A stretch of 64,000 nt of DNA from Cordilura impudica (GCA_963682025.1 OY821519.1:131107612-131171611), one strand, 5' to 3'. Shown: positions 44,783 through 56,334, numbered from the stretch's first letter. Notes: generated from the letters alone by a model not told the origin. Program-made: numbers and translations.

Positions 44783-46590
44783 AAACAAGTAAGAAAATTA
44801 TAGTCAGTCTAGACGGACTATACGATTCCCTATACCATGGTTTAGAGACCCTATCTCTTCGGTCCTACTAATTGGATATAGAAAATAAGCATAAAACAAA
44901 TTTGAGTGGCATTGTTATTAATTTTTTTGGCTGCAGATATGAAAAAGTTTATATCGGATGCTATATTTAGATGGGGACTAGTTCGAAATATGGACCGATC
45001 CTGACCATATTTGGTAAAGTCACTTATATTTTGAAAATTTATATACAAACCAAATTTGAGAAAAATCTGTGCAATATTTTTGTTTTTTGATAGATATAGG
45101 GTGGGGCCTCTGACTAAGAATTGTCCTATAGGGATTATTTTTGGACTACAGATTAATATATATAATAAACACATTCAAACCCTATTTTACTAAGATCTAT
45201 ATGATAATTTGGATCTTATGGCAATTTATGTCGATTATATAGGGGTTATTTGTATGGGGACTATGTCTGAACAAGCACTGAATTTCACCAGTTTCAGCAA
45301 CGCTTATTCTATGGCTGAGAAAAGCTTATGTACCAAATTTCATTAAAATATATTCATAAATAAATAAAATAAATAAAATAAATAAAATAAATAAAATAAA
45401 TAAAATAAATAAAATAAATAAAATAAATAAAATAAATAAAATAAATAAAATGAATAAAATAAATAAAATAAATAAAATAAATAAAATAAATAAAATAAAT
45501 AAAATAAATAAAATAAATAAAATAAATAAAATAAATAAAATAAATTAAATAAATAAAATAAATAAAATAAATAAAATAAATAAAATAAATAAAATAAATA
45601 AAATAAATAAAATAAATAAAATAAATAAAATAAATAAAATAAATAAAATAAATAAAATAACTAAAATAAATAAAATAAATATAATAACTAAAATATATAA
45701 AATAAATAAAATAAATAAAATAAATAAAATTAATAAAATAAATAAAATAAATAAAATAAATAAAATAAATAAAATTAATAAAATAAATAAAATAAATAAA
45801 ATAAATAAAATAAATAAAATAAATAAAATAAATAAAATAAATAAAATAAATAAAATAAATAAAATAAATAAAATAAATAAAATAAATAAAATAAATAAAA
45901 TAAATAAAATAAATAAAATAAATAAAATAAATAAAATAAATAAAATATATAAAATAAATAAAATAAATAAAATAAATAAAATAAATAAAATAAATAAAAT
46001 AAATAAAATAAATAAAATAAATAAAATAAATAAAATAAATAAAATAAATAAAATAAATAAAATAAATAAAATAAGTAAAATAAATGAAATAAATTAAATA
46101 AATAAAATAAATAAAATAAATAAAATAAATAAAATAAATAAAATTAATAAAATAAATAAAATAAATAAAATAAATAAAATTAATAAAATAAATAAAATAA
46201 ATAAAATAAATAAAATAAATAAAATAAATAAAATAAAATAAATAAAATAAATAAAATAAATAAAATAAATAAAATAAATAAAATAAATAAAATAAATAAA
46301 ATAACTAAAATAAATAAAATAAATAAAATAAATATAATAACTAAAATATATAAAATAAATAAAATAAATATAAATAAAATAAATAAAATAAATATAAATA
46401 AAATAATTAAAATAAATAAATTAAATAAAATAAATAAAATAATACAAGGTTTACATGGATAAACAGAAGGACGGACAGACGGACGGACGGAATCAGAATC
46501 ACTTTCTGAGTCGATCGGTATAATAAAAGATGGGTCTAGTTCAAATATTTTTGGTAGTTACAATCAGCATACTGGTATAGGGTATAAAAA
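44783..46590 (-). mobile_element. family A repeat swollen by a nonamer array
   Basis: 44783-45355 runs from AACAAGTAAGAAAATTATAG to AAATATATTCAT. The array follows, and 46443-46590 resumes with ACAAGGTTTACATGG, a GGACGGACAGACGGACGG tract and GGTATAGGGTATAAAA. Only about 20 bases of the family order are replaced by the array. Confidence 0.88.
45356..46442. repeat. 1.1-kb nonamer array (AAATAAATA)n
   Basis: About 120 copies of a 9-mer, with scattered single-base variants (AACTAAAAT, AATTAATA, ATATATAA). A block with the same variant pattern (AACTAAAATAAATAAAAT..ATATAATAACTAAAATATAT) occurs at 45659 and again at 46302, pointing to internal segmental duplication of the array. Confidence 0.95.
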
Positions 46591-47020
46591 CAAGTAAGAG
46601 TATTACATTCGTCAATGCCGAATCTTTGATATCCTTCACCTGGGTTTTACGTTTACTTGTCTTAATTTATTGCACTTATTATATTATATGTAAACAAAAT
46701 ATTTAAAAAAATAAATAATTTGATAAACTTAATACTAAATTATTACAACAAACTGAATTTCGAACATCTCTTAGAGGTGTCTCTATATATTAGATCATAT
46801 CTTGGCAAAAATAATACCCGATTTACCATATTTTCAGTACCCATATGCTTGAAACAAGCATATGAATGAGCGTGATTTCAACAGACAAACGGCCAGACGG
46901 ACGAAAGGACAGTAGGACATCGCTATATCGACTCGAGTTATTTAACAATCAAGAGTATCTTTTCTTTAAGGGGTCGCAAGTTCATTTTACTCTGCACAGT
47001 ATCGTGGAGGGTATAAAAAT
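46588..47020 (-). mobile_element. family C repeat abutting a family A repeat
   Basis: AACAAGTAAGAGTATTACAT, TTCGTCAATGCCGAA hairpin, TTTGATATCCTTCACC, CAACAGACAAACGGCCAGAC, GGGGTCGCAAGTTCATTTTA and closing hairpin CTCTGCACAGTATCGTGGAG. The shared AACAAG lies on the boundary with the preceding A copy. Confidence 0.8.
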
Positions 47021-48089
47021 AACAACAGCTCGCGATCAAATGATTTTACCTTTAACAAAGCAAAAACCTTAGCTTAGTGGTTTAAAATATTGATCTATAT
47101 TCTGCAAGACTGTTTATACAGCTCAGCATTAACCAAACGCAGTAGATAGTTTGTTTGGTAAAAAGTTAAGTTCATATACATTTGCCGAAACCAACCTAAT
47201 GAGAATTCAAGCCAAAATTTATACAAATTAAGCTTGTTCTACGAGAACAAACTAAAATATGAGTATAAAAAAAATAACTAAACATATGTGTTTGTATATT
47301 AGTGTAGACATAATATAGTTCAAAATAAATTTTTGATATAGTCTTGAAAGAGACACAATTTGTTTTCGCTAGACTCAAATTTAGCGTTGACGGCATGCTC
47401 TCCATATTTTTTATTCATTATTTTTTTATTTTTTCAAAAAACTTAAAATAAAAAAACACATTTTCGATTTTTATCATTTCCGTAATTTGGTCATAAATTA
47501 ATCAGGCTCAAGCTCAAATGATTTTACTTTCAATAAAGCATGATGAGGGTGGATGACTCGACCCGAAACAGTAAAATATAAATCAACTTTTTATACAAAT
47601 GATTTTGCTCTATTAGTAGAAAAAACATTTGATCTTGAACTAGATTAAAATTATCATGATCGAAAATAATATTATTTATTTTTATATTTGTAAAAATAAA
47701 AAATAATAAATTAAAAATAAAAATAATTATGTATAAAAAATATGTTTTTCCAAAAATTTATGAACTTTTTAGTATATATTTTTTATAAAGATGATTTATT
47801 TATCGATTCAACGACAAACAGCATGTCTACCGAATATGTTGCAGCATGTGGAAATAATTCACACAAAACCCACGCCACAGATAAAAATTATGCTATTTTC
47901 CTATTTTTCCTTTGCGCTTTTAATACTTTTTTTGTAATAATTCCAAAAACTATTTTTTTTTCGTACTATGAAATTTAGAGAGTTGTTGAGGCTCATTCTT
48001 AGAGAGTGTGTATAAAAATATTTACTTTTGGTACCAACGTTTTAAAGAAAAAGCGAGTGAATTTATGAAATAAATGGTAGAATCTGTCT
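47021..48089. other. AT-rich interval, nothing recognised
   Basis: Short stop-bounded frames only; none resembles a known protein. Confidence 0.4.
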
Positions 48090-49355
48090 TATACCCTATA
48101 TCACTATCTCTGTGGTTTTCTAGAATAACCGCGTATGTCATAAAATCAAAATGTTCAGGGGAGCCAAAAAACGTTATATTTGAAATTATGGGCTCGATAT
48201 AAAATTTTTAGAGCTTTTTATTTAACAGTCCTGTAGATATGGGCAATAAATACTTTATACAAAATTTTGAGTCAAAAATCTTCAGAGGAATAAATCCTGG
48301 AGAAGGGCGAAAAAACAATATGTAAATAACACTTAAAGTGTGTGTAGATAAAACAACTTATGTCGACAAACGTCGTTTTCTTTGAAAAAGAAAACTACCA
48401 ATGCAACCAGCCGTAAGTTGTTGTTGCTTGAAAGATGGATTTTTTTGTTTTCGTCAACAAAAAGTTAACGGGACTTAGGATGAGAATATAACAACGTATC
48501 AAGAATAGTAGTGACAACAAATAACAGAAATAAACGCAAACGTTTTTATAAGTGGTTATAAACTGAAAATTAATCCATTTGCATTTTTTTCATTAATAAC
48601 AACGTATGTCTCTATGTGGCGTTTTCTGAGAAAACAATTTGTCAGCGATCAAACATAGGTTGACATACGTCGATACTGCTGCAAATTAATTTAATAAAGA
48701 TTTAAGTTACGTCGTTATTTAAAGAAAAAACTCAGAAATTGTCAATATTTTTTTTTTTTAATTTAACTCATGTAAAGAGCGTTAAAAATTTATATATTTG
48801 GCATCGTTAACTCAAAACTGACAAAAATGGACATACGCGGTTATTCCAGAAAACCACTGATCTATGTGGTGAGAGTATAGTGAGTTTGTGCTGATATTTA
48901 TACCTACATCTAACCACCTTTTACTATACCGATCGATGGAGAAACATTTTCTTAGTCGATTTAACGGTGTCCGAACGTGCGTCTGTAAAGCTTGTAATCA
49001 AACTACCGGTCGCAGATATGAATATATTTAAATAAAATTTTGTATTTAAGCTCGATACAATTTGGTTTGCATGTGTTTATAACAACCATTAATTTTTGCG
49101 CCAAAAATAAACTCTGTAGGGTCACTTGTAGTGTGTATATGAATTTTCGAAAAATGAGTGACTTTACCAAATATGGTTAGAATCGGTCCATTTTTCAACA
49201 TAGTCCCCATTTAAAAATTTATGTAAAATGACACATACGTATGGTTTATGCGTATTTTCCATATCCGATTTGTTGGACGCAAGACCTTGTTTTTAAATTG
49301 ATGGCATAGGGTATCATCTAGTCGGCCTAGAGCGACTATAAATTTCTTACTTATT
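48090..49355 (+). mobile_element. family A repeat with family B copy 4 in its terminal hairpin
   Basis: Starts ATACCCTATATCACT and is cut by B copy 4. It resumes ATGTGGTGAGAGTATAGTGA, then ACCTTTTACTATACCGATCG, GTAAAGCTTGTAATCAAACT, and ends CATCTAGTCGGCCTAGAGCG, TTTCTTACTTATTTTT. The proto-microsatellite is eroded and the middle is shortened. Confidence 0.8.
48110..48859 (+). mobile_element. family B element copy 4
   Basis: 750 bp flanked by ATCT at 48106-48109 and 48860-48863. Left TIR CTGTGGTTTTCTAGAATAAC; right, reverse complemented, CAGTGGTTTTCTGGAATAAC. The same subterminal CGTATGTC motifs are present. Confidence 0.9.
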
Positions 49356-50457
49356 TTTTTTTTTTTTTGGTTCCCGTATAGCAATAAATAATGATAACAA
49401 TTTTTAGTATTTAGTTAATTTTTTTTAAGAAATTGTGATGTAGGCTTTCTTAATTTTTTTTTAAATGTCAAAATATAAGACCGAACCCGACTACTCCAAT
49501 TTTAAAATGTTATTTCACAGAAATTAACGGTACGTGTTTTCTGTTGCGTTATTAAGTAATAAATTTTTAATTGCGCATCATTAAATGGCAACATCATAAT
49601 TACAATACAATTAAAGTTTTTAATTGCCATAGAAGTAAAATTGTTGTGGTATTTTTTTTAGCAGCTCAGAATATCAAACAATTTCATGGGTCAGTACTAA
49701 TGAGGTAATCGCTGCAATAGACTATTAAATTTTGTAACAGTGAACTAAGTAATACGTATAACTAAGAATTCTGTATAGTAACAGCAAATAATCATTAATA
49801 TTTAAAACAAAATAAATTTTATTAAATGAAACTTGTAATAATGAACTTGTTAAGAAAAAAAAATATATAATACTCACCTAACTATGAGTTCATTAAGTAC
49901 TTGAACCTTATTACCGTTAGACTAATATAAATAAAACAAGTAGTTAAATTAGTGCCGGTCAAGTCCAAACAAATTTTACTTTACACGATATCAAATATTC
50001 CGCTACTTAGCACATAAAAAGCTAATTTGTTTGTAATTGCACATACTTACACGTAGTTTTTGGGATTTCAGTTACACTTAGTTTGACAAAATTGAAACTC
50101 TCTAGTAAAACACAAAGTTTTTCGGATGTCAATTAAATTTTGTTTAGTTAAACTCACTATTTTTAATGCTTTAGTCAAATAGTTTGAACGAAATGAACTA
50201 TACTAAATTTATTAGATTTTGGTGTCATTTTCAGACATATTGTAATTTATACTGTATTTAATATGCAAATTTTGATTTTTGTTTTTAATGGTGCGTGGTA
50301 GATAAGAAGAAGAAAGTATATACTCTAAATTCATAACTACACTAAATTTTTAAGCGGATCGGTTTCTGGCATTTCAGCCTTCAGCAGCGATATATTGAAC
50401 ATTATGATAATTGTTATGTTATAATTGAATAGATTGTTTCTATATGAAATTTTTCTA
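49356..50457. other. AT-rich interval, nothing recognised
   Basis: No gene or repeat recognised. TTTTAGTTAAACTCA-like segments near 50070-50170 recur loosely. Confidence 0.4.
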
Positions 50458-50560
50458 CTTAGGGCGGCCGTGAGGTTTGAACCTGCGTTTGTCTCACATA
50501 TACTTGTACTTGCACTTTTTGGTCGTACGTTTTAACACACTCACTAAGTTTAGTTGACAT
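50458..50560 (-). repeat. possible tRNA-derived SINE fragment
   Basis: The minus strand contains CGCAGGTTCAAACCTCACGG, a B-box-like (T-arm) sequence with a matching stem. About 55 bases upstream is an A-box-like ACTTAGTGAGTGTG. It does not fold as a full tRNA. Weak. Confidence 0.25.
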
Positions 50561-50640
50561 TCCAAAAACTCGACCTTAGGGTTTTTGCATACTAAAGATA
50601 TAGCAAAAACAATTAAAATAAGTAATGCATGAAACACATA

Positions 50641-50758
50641 GGGCCGTATGCAAAAAAGTTAAAGCGTACTTCAAGTAAACTTTATCAACAAATTTTTTAT
50701 GCAAAATATACAATAAAGTCTACTTGAAGTACACTTTAATTTTTTTGCATACGGCCCA
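50641..50758. mobile_element. 118-bp foldback MITE
   Basis: The left arm GGGCCGTATGCAAAAAAGTT continues to about 50684. The right arm, reverse complemented, GGGCCGTATGCAAAAAAATT pairs with it over about 44 bp with few mismatches, leaving a loop of about 30 bp. No coding capacity and no clear target duplication. Confidence 0.8.
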
Positions 50759-51255
50759 GCCTGTCAGAAATAAAATACAAACGTTTATACGAAAATGATT
50801 ATTTTGACACCAACACAGCTACACAGCTTCAAGTTAACTTTTGTCGCTGTAGTCAACTTAGGAAACTTTCTATTTCTATAGTGTTGACAATGTAACAAAA
50901 TATGTAAAAGAATTAGTTATAGAAATGCTATAAATCCATTAATAATCAAAAGCGGTTAAATAAATATATTTATTTATTTTTACGTTATAATAATATATTA
51001 TAAATAAGTAATTTCAGCCAAGTGTATATATGAGCCTACAATCATGCATGTTTTTCTATTTTAATAAAGTAAAAAAAAATATAATTGGCAGTACTGAAAT
51101 AAAAATGCATTTGTATAGAAACAGCTGTTTATTTTGTCGTTATATGTTGCTGTCGTTTTCAAAAAAATTAATTAACTGATTACAAGATACAATTGCAGCC
51201 AGCAGCATTTGTAGTCATGTAGTAGTTTAGCCGTAGTCGTCTATGTGTTTCATCC
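50759..51255. other. AT-rich interval
   Basis: Nothing recognised. Confidence 0.35.
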
Positions 51256-51312
51256 ATAAGGGTAATAAATTCGGCTGTGCCGAATCTTTGACACCCTCCA
51301 CTCGCATTTTAA
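51256..51312 (-). mobile_element. family C terminal fragment
   Basis: ATAAGGGTAATAAATTCGGC, TGTGCCGAATCTTTGACACC and CTCCACTCGC match the family C end with an intact TTCGGC/GCCGAA hairpin. The rest of the element is missing. Confidence 0.65.
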
Positions 51313-53124
51313 ACACATTATTATAACCAGGGTTGTCATTTAATGGTTAGATTTTTATAATGATGATTAAAAAAATTTTAGGTATTTTTTGCTTTTTTAA
51401 TTGAAAGCAATTATTAAAACCAAACAGCATAAATGAAAATATATACAATTACAGCAACAATTACAATTACAATTGTAGTAACAAACAGCATACAGTGGAC
51501 TCGCAGAAACATGAACATCCAGTAACATGAACCTCCCAGAAACATGAACACTCTTTTTTTACATTGACTATTCTAAAACGTGAACAAAGTTCAATAGCTC
51601 TAAAACGTGAACACATTTCTTTATAAGAAATGTTTCTTTTTGTTCAATATTTTAGCAATTTGTTGAATCCCCGAATAATAATTTCATCACGTTCTTATAG
51701 TGTCTTTAAATTATTTATTTTTTTTCTATTTTTTTTTTAAATCAAAAAACCAACATGAATTTAATTTGAATTACTTATATTATTTATATTAACCTAAATT
51801 TATTTATTTAACCAAAATCCAAAATTAATTTAAATTTGAATTGCTTATCTATTTATATTAACATAAACTCATTGTGAATGAAAAAAATAATTGTGAATTA
51901 TCTAATATTAAACATAGAATTTATCTAATGCAAATGTAAATAGCGAAAAGGCAACTTGTCGGCTTAACACTTTGTAACTTGTTTTTTACTCCTTATTGAA
52001 ACACGAAACGGTGAGCATCAAAAAAAATAAATATCTTCAGCCAATTTAACCACCACTTGCGTTTTTATTTTATTCTATTTTTCATGCTACACATCTTGGT
52101 TTAATAATTCGTTTGGCGGAATTATTAATTTCAAACCAAATTTCATCCCAAGAGTGTCCATCCCAACGGTACAGCTAAACAAACTACCACCAGTTTGTTC
52201 ATAGAGTAAACACCTTTTCTAACGTGAACAGGTCCGTTTAACTTTCAGTCGTCCTGCTGCAGTTTCAATAAAAACATCTCTAAGTGTTAAAGTGAAAGTG
52301 ATTTTATAAGTGAATTTTCGTTACTACTAAAAAGCCAAAAGTTTTATCTCTTAAAGAAAAATCAGATATTCTTGAGTTATTAAGAAAAGGTTCCAGTGTT
52401 TTAAATTTAGCAAAAAAAGTATAAAGGTGTAAAATCGACAATTTGTGCCATAAAAAAAAGAAAGAATGCATTACAAAATGTGTTAACAACAACATTTTGT
52501 GGCTCTGGGAAACGTAAAATGTTAAATACCTCAAAGCTTCGAAGAATGGAGCAAGTCCTTTACAAATGGTTTATTCAAACTCGAACGAAAAACTTACCGA
52601 TAAATGGACTTATTCTAAAAGCAAACGCTTTAGAGATTCACTCAAAAATTAATGAAAATAACCGTGGTTTTAATGCCAGTGATGGATGGCTCCAGAAATT
52701 TAGGAAAAGATACGCCATTCGACTACTAAAAATTTGCGGAGAAAAGCTTTCTGCGCAGCCCCAGTTGGTAGATCCGTTTGAAGTAAAATTAAAGGCAAAA
52801 ATTGAAGAGCTCGAACTGTGCAATGACCAACTTTATAAAGCCGATGAATCTGGCGTGTGATGGAAAAATTTACCGGACAAAACATATGTATCATGGTTGG
52901 AAAAGACTGCTCCAGGAGCAAAAATGGAAAAGCAACGATTTACATTTAAGTGTTGTGCAAACGCGGCAGGAACACATAAAATTAAACTCCTTGTGATTGG
53001 AAAGGCCAAAAATCCCAGAAGCTTAAAAAATTGCATATGCGCGCTGAATTATAAAAGCTCAAAGTCTGCTTAGATGACATCTGCCATTTATAAGGACTAG
53101 TTTCATCACTCATTTATTCCGTAG

Positions 53125-53174
53125 GTAAAAAGATCACATTTATGAAACTTTAACTTTTATAAGTTCTTATTTAG
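53125..53174 (+). other. candidate 50-bp intron in the Tigger gene
   Basis: GTAAAAAG...TTATTTAG lies between FHHSFIP and ITEFLTEKGFPVKA, which are contiguous in related proteins. An in-frame TAG at the exon edge (ccg-tag) would be CAG in an intact copy. Confidence 0.5.
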
Positions 53175-53527
53175 ATTACAGAATTCTTAACAGAAAAGGG
53201 GTTTCCCGTAAAAGCTATTTTGTTAATAGAAAATGTACCGTTACATCTACCAGAAACCTAGTTAAACTCTACATATGGCTTAATTTGTGCAATGTTTTTG
53301 CCTCCTAACGACACATCCCTCATCCAACCTATGGATCAGCCTGCATGGAATTGGCTATCAAAGGAATTTATCCATATGCTGGAAAAATATTTTGAATTTT
53401 ATTTCAGAAACACACGACCCTGATGATAACGTCCCTTTAAATATTTTATAGAATACTGGAATATGGAAACTCGACAGTTAGAAGAGAGAGCAGTTGACCT
53501 TCTTAATACCTTGATCCCTCAGTTTCG

Positions 53528-53578
53528 GTAAATAAAAGATGTAAACATGCATAACTGTTTTGTATATATTTATTACAG
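53528..53578 (+). other. candidate 51-bp intron in the Tigger gene
   Basis: GTAAATAAAAG...TTTATTACAG lies between LLNTLIPQFR and VEFTASNVEEYINKPNEYST. Length and AT-richness fit short fly introns. Confidence 0.55.
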
Positions 53579-54528
53579 GTTGAATTTACTGCTTCAAATG
53601 TTGAGGAATATATTAACAAACCTAATGAGTACTCAACAGAATGTGATATATGTGAAATCAAAGAAGAATCTGACGATACTGAATCCATTTTAGAACAGCC
53701 AATAATTAAAATAAAAACGAAGGATGACTTTAAAGTGAAATGGTGGATCAAGGTGACATTAGAGTCTTAGAAATTTAAGAGAAAATGCTATATTAAAGAC
53801 GCTGGAACAAAAGAAACAACAAAAAAGATAACAGAATTTTTTGCTTAAGAATGTTGTTCGTCTACAAGGAACCATTAAAGGTAATATAATTTCTTTTAAT
53901 TCATATTCTTTATGCTTTTCCAAAGGAAAGTTAGTTTTAATGTTTTTTATAATATAGTGTTTTTAAAACAAAAATAAATTTTTCCTTAGTGGACAGGAAA
54001 CTAAAGAAAAATTTATTTTTGTCTATATATATTAGTCATTTTTTATGTTATCCCTAATTAAAGTGAATTCCTACAATCAATAAAATGTTTTTGTAACAGT
54101 ACTGGGTGCTTTGTTTTATTAAAAAAAGTTTATTTTTGCGATAAAATTATTATTAAAATCTGAAAAATATCTGGTCCGTGTTATATTTTTAGAATAAGAT
54201 ACCATTTTTGGAAAACTTATAGAATTTTAGGAAAAAAAACATTCTAAAATTCTGATCAATTTTTCGCATAAAAAAACCTGAAATTCTAAGCTATTTTTTC
54301 CATAAATAAAATATTCAAAATCTTTTCATATTTTATTTTTTGTTGGTTTAATAATCAATATAATGATTGGTTTTGAAGTACTTGGAACATAATTTATTTT
54401 AAGTGGATAAATTCTGTAGTAAAATAGTTTTAAAAATTTTTATTCACAAACGCGAACGAAATCAGAAACACGAACACCCCTTGCAAAAATTAGCTCACGT
54501 TTTTGAGAGTTCACTGTATATGTAAATG

Positions 54529-55303
54529 CCCAGTCAGCATTTAATGAAATTAATGATGATATTCGAGTCTTTTTACATTCCTCTGCGCGACTAAAATATC
54601 CATATATGCGCTCATTCTCTGATCAAAAACAAACTCTTTTTTCGGGAGAAACTGGTACCCTATCCGCGACTCTTCCTGACGAGCCTTTTATGACTCGCCT
54701 TTTTGATTCATTTCTGAGTCGTATTTTTAGTCATTTGCGAGTCTTTTTCGAGTCGTATTTCAGTAATTTACGAGTCTTTCGCTAGACATATTTCAATCAT
54801 ATACAAGTTTTTGCTAGTCATATTTCAGTTAAATATTTACAAGTCATTTTCGAGTGTTTCTCGAGTCATATTTTAGTCATTTTCAAATCATGTATTAGTC
54901 CTGTTTCAAAATAAAACATTTAAAATTATATATAAAATGAAACCACGATAAAAACTGTAAATATTTAACAGAAATTCACAATATTCAAGTGCTGAACACT
55001 TGTTTAAAAGATAGAAAAACGTTGTCCCGTTATAAGCAAAGACAACAGCAGAACAAGAAGTTGATCATCGTCCAGCTGCACAAAATATTATTCCAAATTA
55101 ACGTTAAAAACAATTACATTTCAATCTCCTGCATGATTTATTTGCAATTGCTGCACAATATGTTATTGTACTTTCAATAAATCACTTTTTAAGCATAAAC
55201 TCGTCTTTTTTTGTAATCGCATTTGGGATTTGTCATCAAAAGTGATCGAAGAGGACTAAGTTAGATTGTTTTTGATAAAACAATCTTCCAAATGCTAACT
55301 GGG
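54529..55303 (+). mobile_element. TIR repeat O, copy 1, with internal minisatellite
   Basis: The left end CCCAGTCAGCATTTAATGAA and the right end (reverse complement CCCAGTTAGCATTTGGAAG) form a TIR of about 16 bp. 54650-54900 holds diverged units of about 30-40 bp built on GAGTC...TTTCGAGTCATATTTCAGTC. The distal part (TTGTCCCGTTATAAGCAAAG, TTTCAATCTCCTGCATGAT, CAATAAATCACTTTTTAAG) matches copy 2. Superfamily not identified. Confidence 0.65.
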
Positions 55304-55367
55304 TGCATACACACACTTACAGTCGAGAGAGAGTAAGAGCATAACCATCCAATGAAATAAGAGCATA

Positions 55368-55729
55368 TCCATAATATTAATAGACTAGGCGATTTCTTGT
55401 GACCGATGTTTTGTTCTACCATTTTATCCCGATTTTGACAAAGTATATATTATCTGAAAGGTATTTCTTTTTTGCCGTTTTGTAGATTTTCAGATTTTAA
55501 ATTTTTTTCCTTTATTTTGAGTAAGTTACATTTAAAGTTGCTACTAACACCTACATAAAATTGTCCATATGTTATGTGTGTTTTATTAAATTTGTTAATG
55601 TGTTTGCTAATGAGTTTGTTATCTTCATTCACAAAAATAATAAATCATAAAAGTTTTGGTTTGTGAATTGGCTAATTTGAAAAATAAAGCTGCCTAGAAA
55701 TTGTATTCGAATTTCGAGCGCTGGAATTG
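55368..55729 (+). mobile_element. small non-autonomous Helitron, family H copy 5
   Basis: Starts TCCATAATATTAATAGACTA after host A. It keeps the ATTCGAATTTCGAGCGCTGG hairpin region and loses the CTAG end. It is immediately bracketed by a 16-bp inverted repeat, AGAGTAAGAGCATAAC (55330 area) and GTTATGCTCTTACTCT (55728 area). Confidence 0.78.
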
Positions 55730-55841
55730 TTATGCTCTTACTCTTACCGATAAAACATTCGTTCATATGTACAACAAAAAAACTAAAACAGAAACAACAA
55801 GCAAACAAAAATGTGGGTATGCTTCGCCGATATATATACAT

Positions 55842-56334
55842 ACAAAGTCAGCATTTGATGAAATTAATGATAATATTCGAGTCTTTTTCGACTCCTGCGA
55901 CTCCTCTTGAAGAGTCTCCTATGACTTTCCTTGAAGAGTGTTTTATGATCCTTCTTGAAAAGTTTGAATTTAAATAACAGAATTTCACACCACAATTCGA
56001 CTGATATTAGTGAACAAAAATTCACAATGTTCAAATATTGAACACTTCTTTCAAAAATAGTACAAAATTGTCCCGTTATAAAAAAAAAAAAAAAAACAGC
56101 AAGCAGTTCTTCATCCTCCAGCTGCGCGAAATATTATACCAAAATAACGAGCAAGTCAATCACATTTCAATCGCCTGCATGATCTATTTGCGATTGCTGT
56201 ACATTTTGTTATTTTATTTGCAATAAATCACTTTGTAAGCGCATGTGATTTATAAATTTATGGTTTTAAAAAGTGCTCGAAGAAGACTCACCAAGGAGAT
56301 TTTTATTAAAACAATCGTCCAATTGCTGACTGGG
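55842..56334 (+). mobile_element. TIR repeat O, copy 2, short minisatellite
   Basis: Starts AGTCAGCATTTGATGAAATT and ends CCAATTGCTGACTGGG. The minisatellite is reduced to a few GACTCCT/GAAGAGT units (55875-55960). The remainder aligns with copy 1 block by block. Confidence 0.65.

Larger units (their letters stand above)
52318..53775 (+). pseudogene. Tigger/pogo transposase, degenerate
   Basis: KKPKVLSLKEKSDILELLRK and GSSVLNLAKKV form the CENP-B N-terminal helix-turn-helix; after a stop/frameshift near 52420 KGVKSTICAIKKRK completes it. The open frame 52480-52860 holds the second CENP-B/Tc5 DNA-binding part (LYKWFIQTR...FNASDGWLQKFRKRY) and the first catalytic Asp in LYKADESGV, then a stop where WKLLPDKT-type sequence follows (WKNLPDKTYVSWLEKTAPGA). 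CCANAAGTHKIKLLVIGKAK and YKSSKSA continue. The second catalytic site reads AILLIENVPLHLP, with Asp changed to Glu. MFLPPNDTSLIQPMDQPAWN follows. Two GT-AG gaps of about 50 bp (53125-53174, 53528-53578) look like introns. DNA-cutting activity is not possible in this copy. Confidence 0.88.
51493..54516 (+). mobile_element. Tigger/pogo-type transposon, complete ends
   Basis: 3024 bp, flanked by TA (51491-51492, 54517-54518). The left end CAGTGGACTCGCAGAAACAT and the right end (reverse complement CAGTGAACTCTCAAAAACGT) form a TIR of about 24 bp. ACATGAAC/ACGTGAAC motifs repeat four to five times inside the left end (51510-51615) and again near the right end, as subterminal sites. It encodes a broken Tigger transposase. 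Confidence 0.9.

Noticed and set aside
47742..47978. 78-codon frame in an AT-rich interval
   Set aside because: Composition-driven, with no domain or repeat support.
50458..50560. Functional tRNA gene
   Set aside because: Only a B-box-like arm is convincing; no acceptor stem or anticodon arm folds. Kept only as a weak SINE candidate.
54529..55303. Repeat O as a target-duplicating cut-and-paste element of known family
   Set aside because: No convincing duplication could be read at either copy, so the superfamily is left open.
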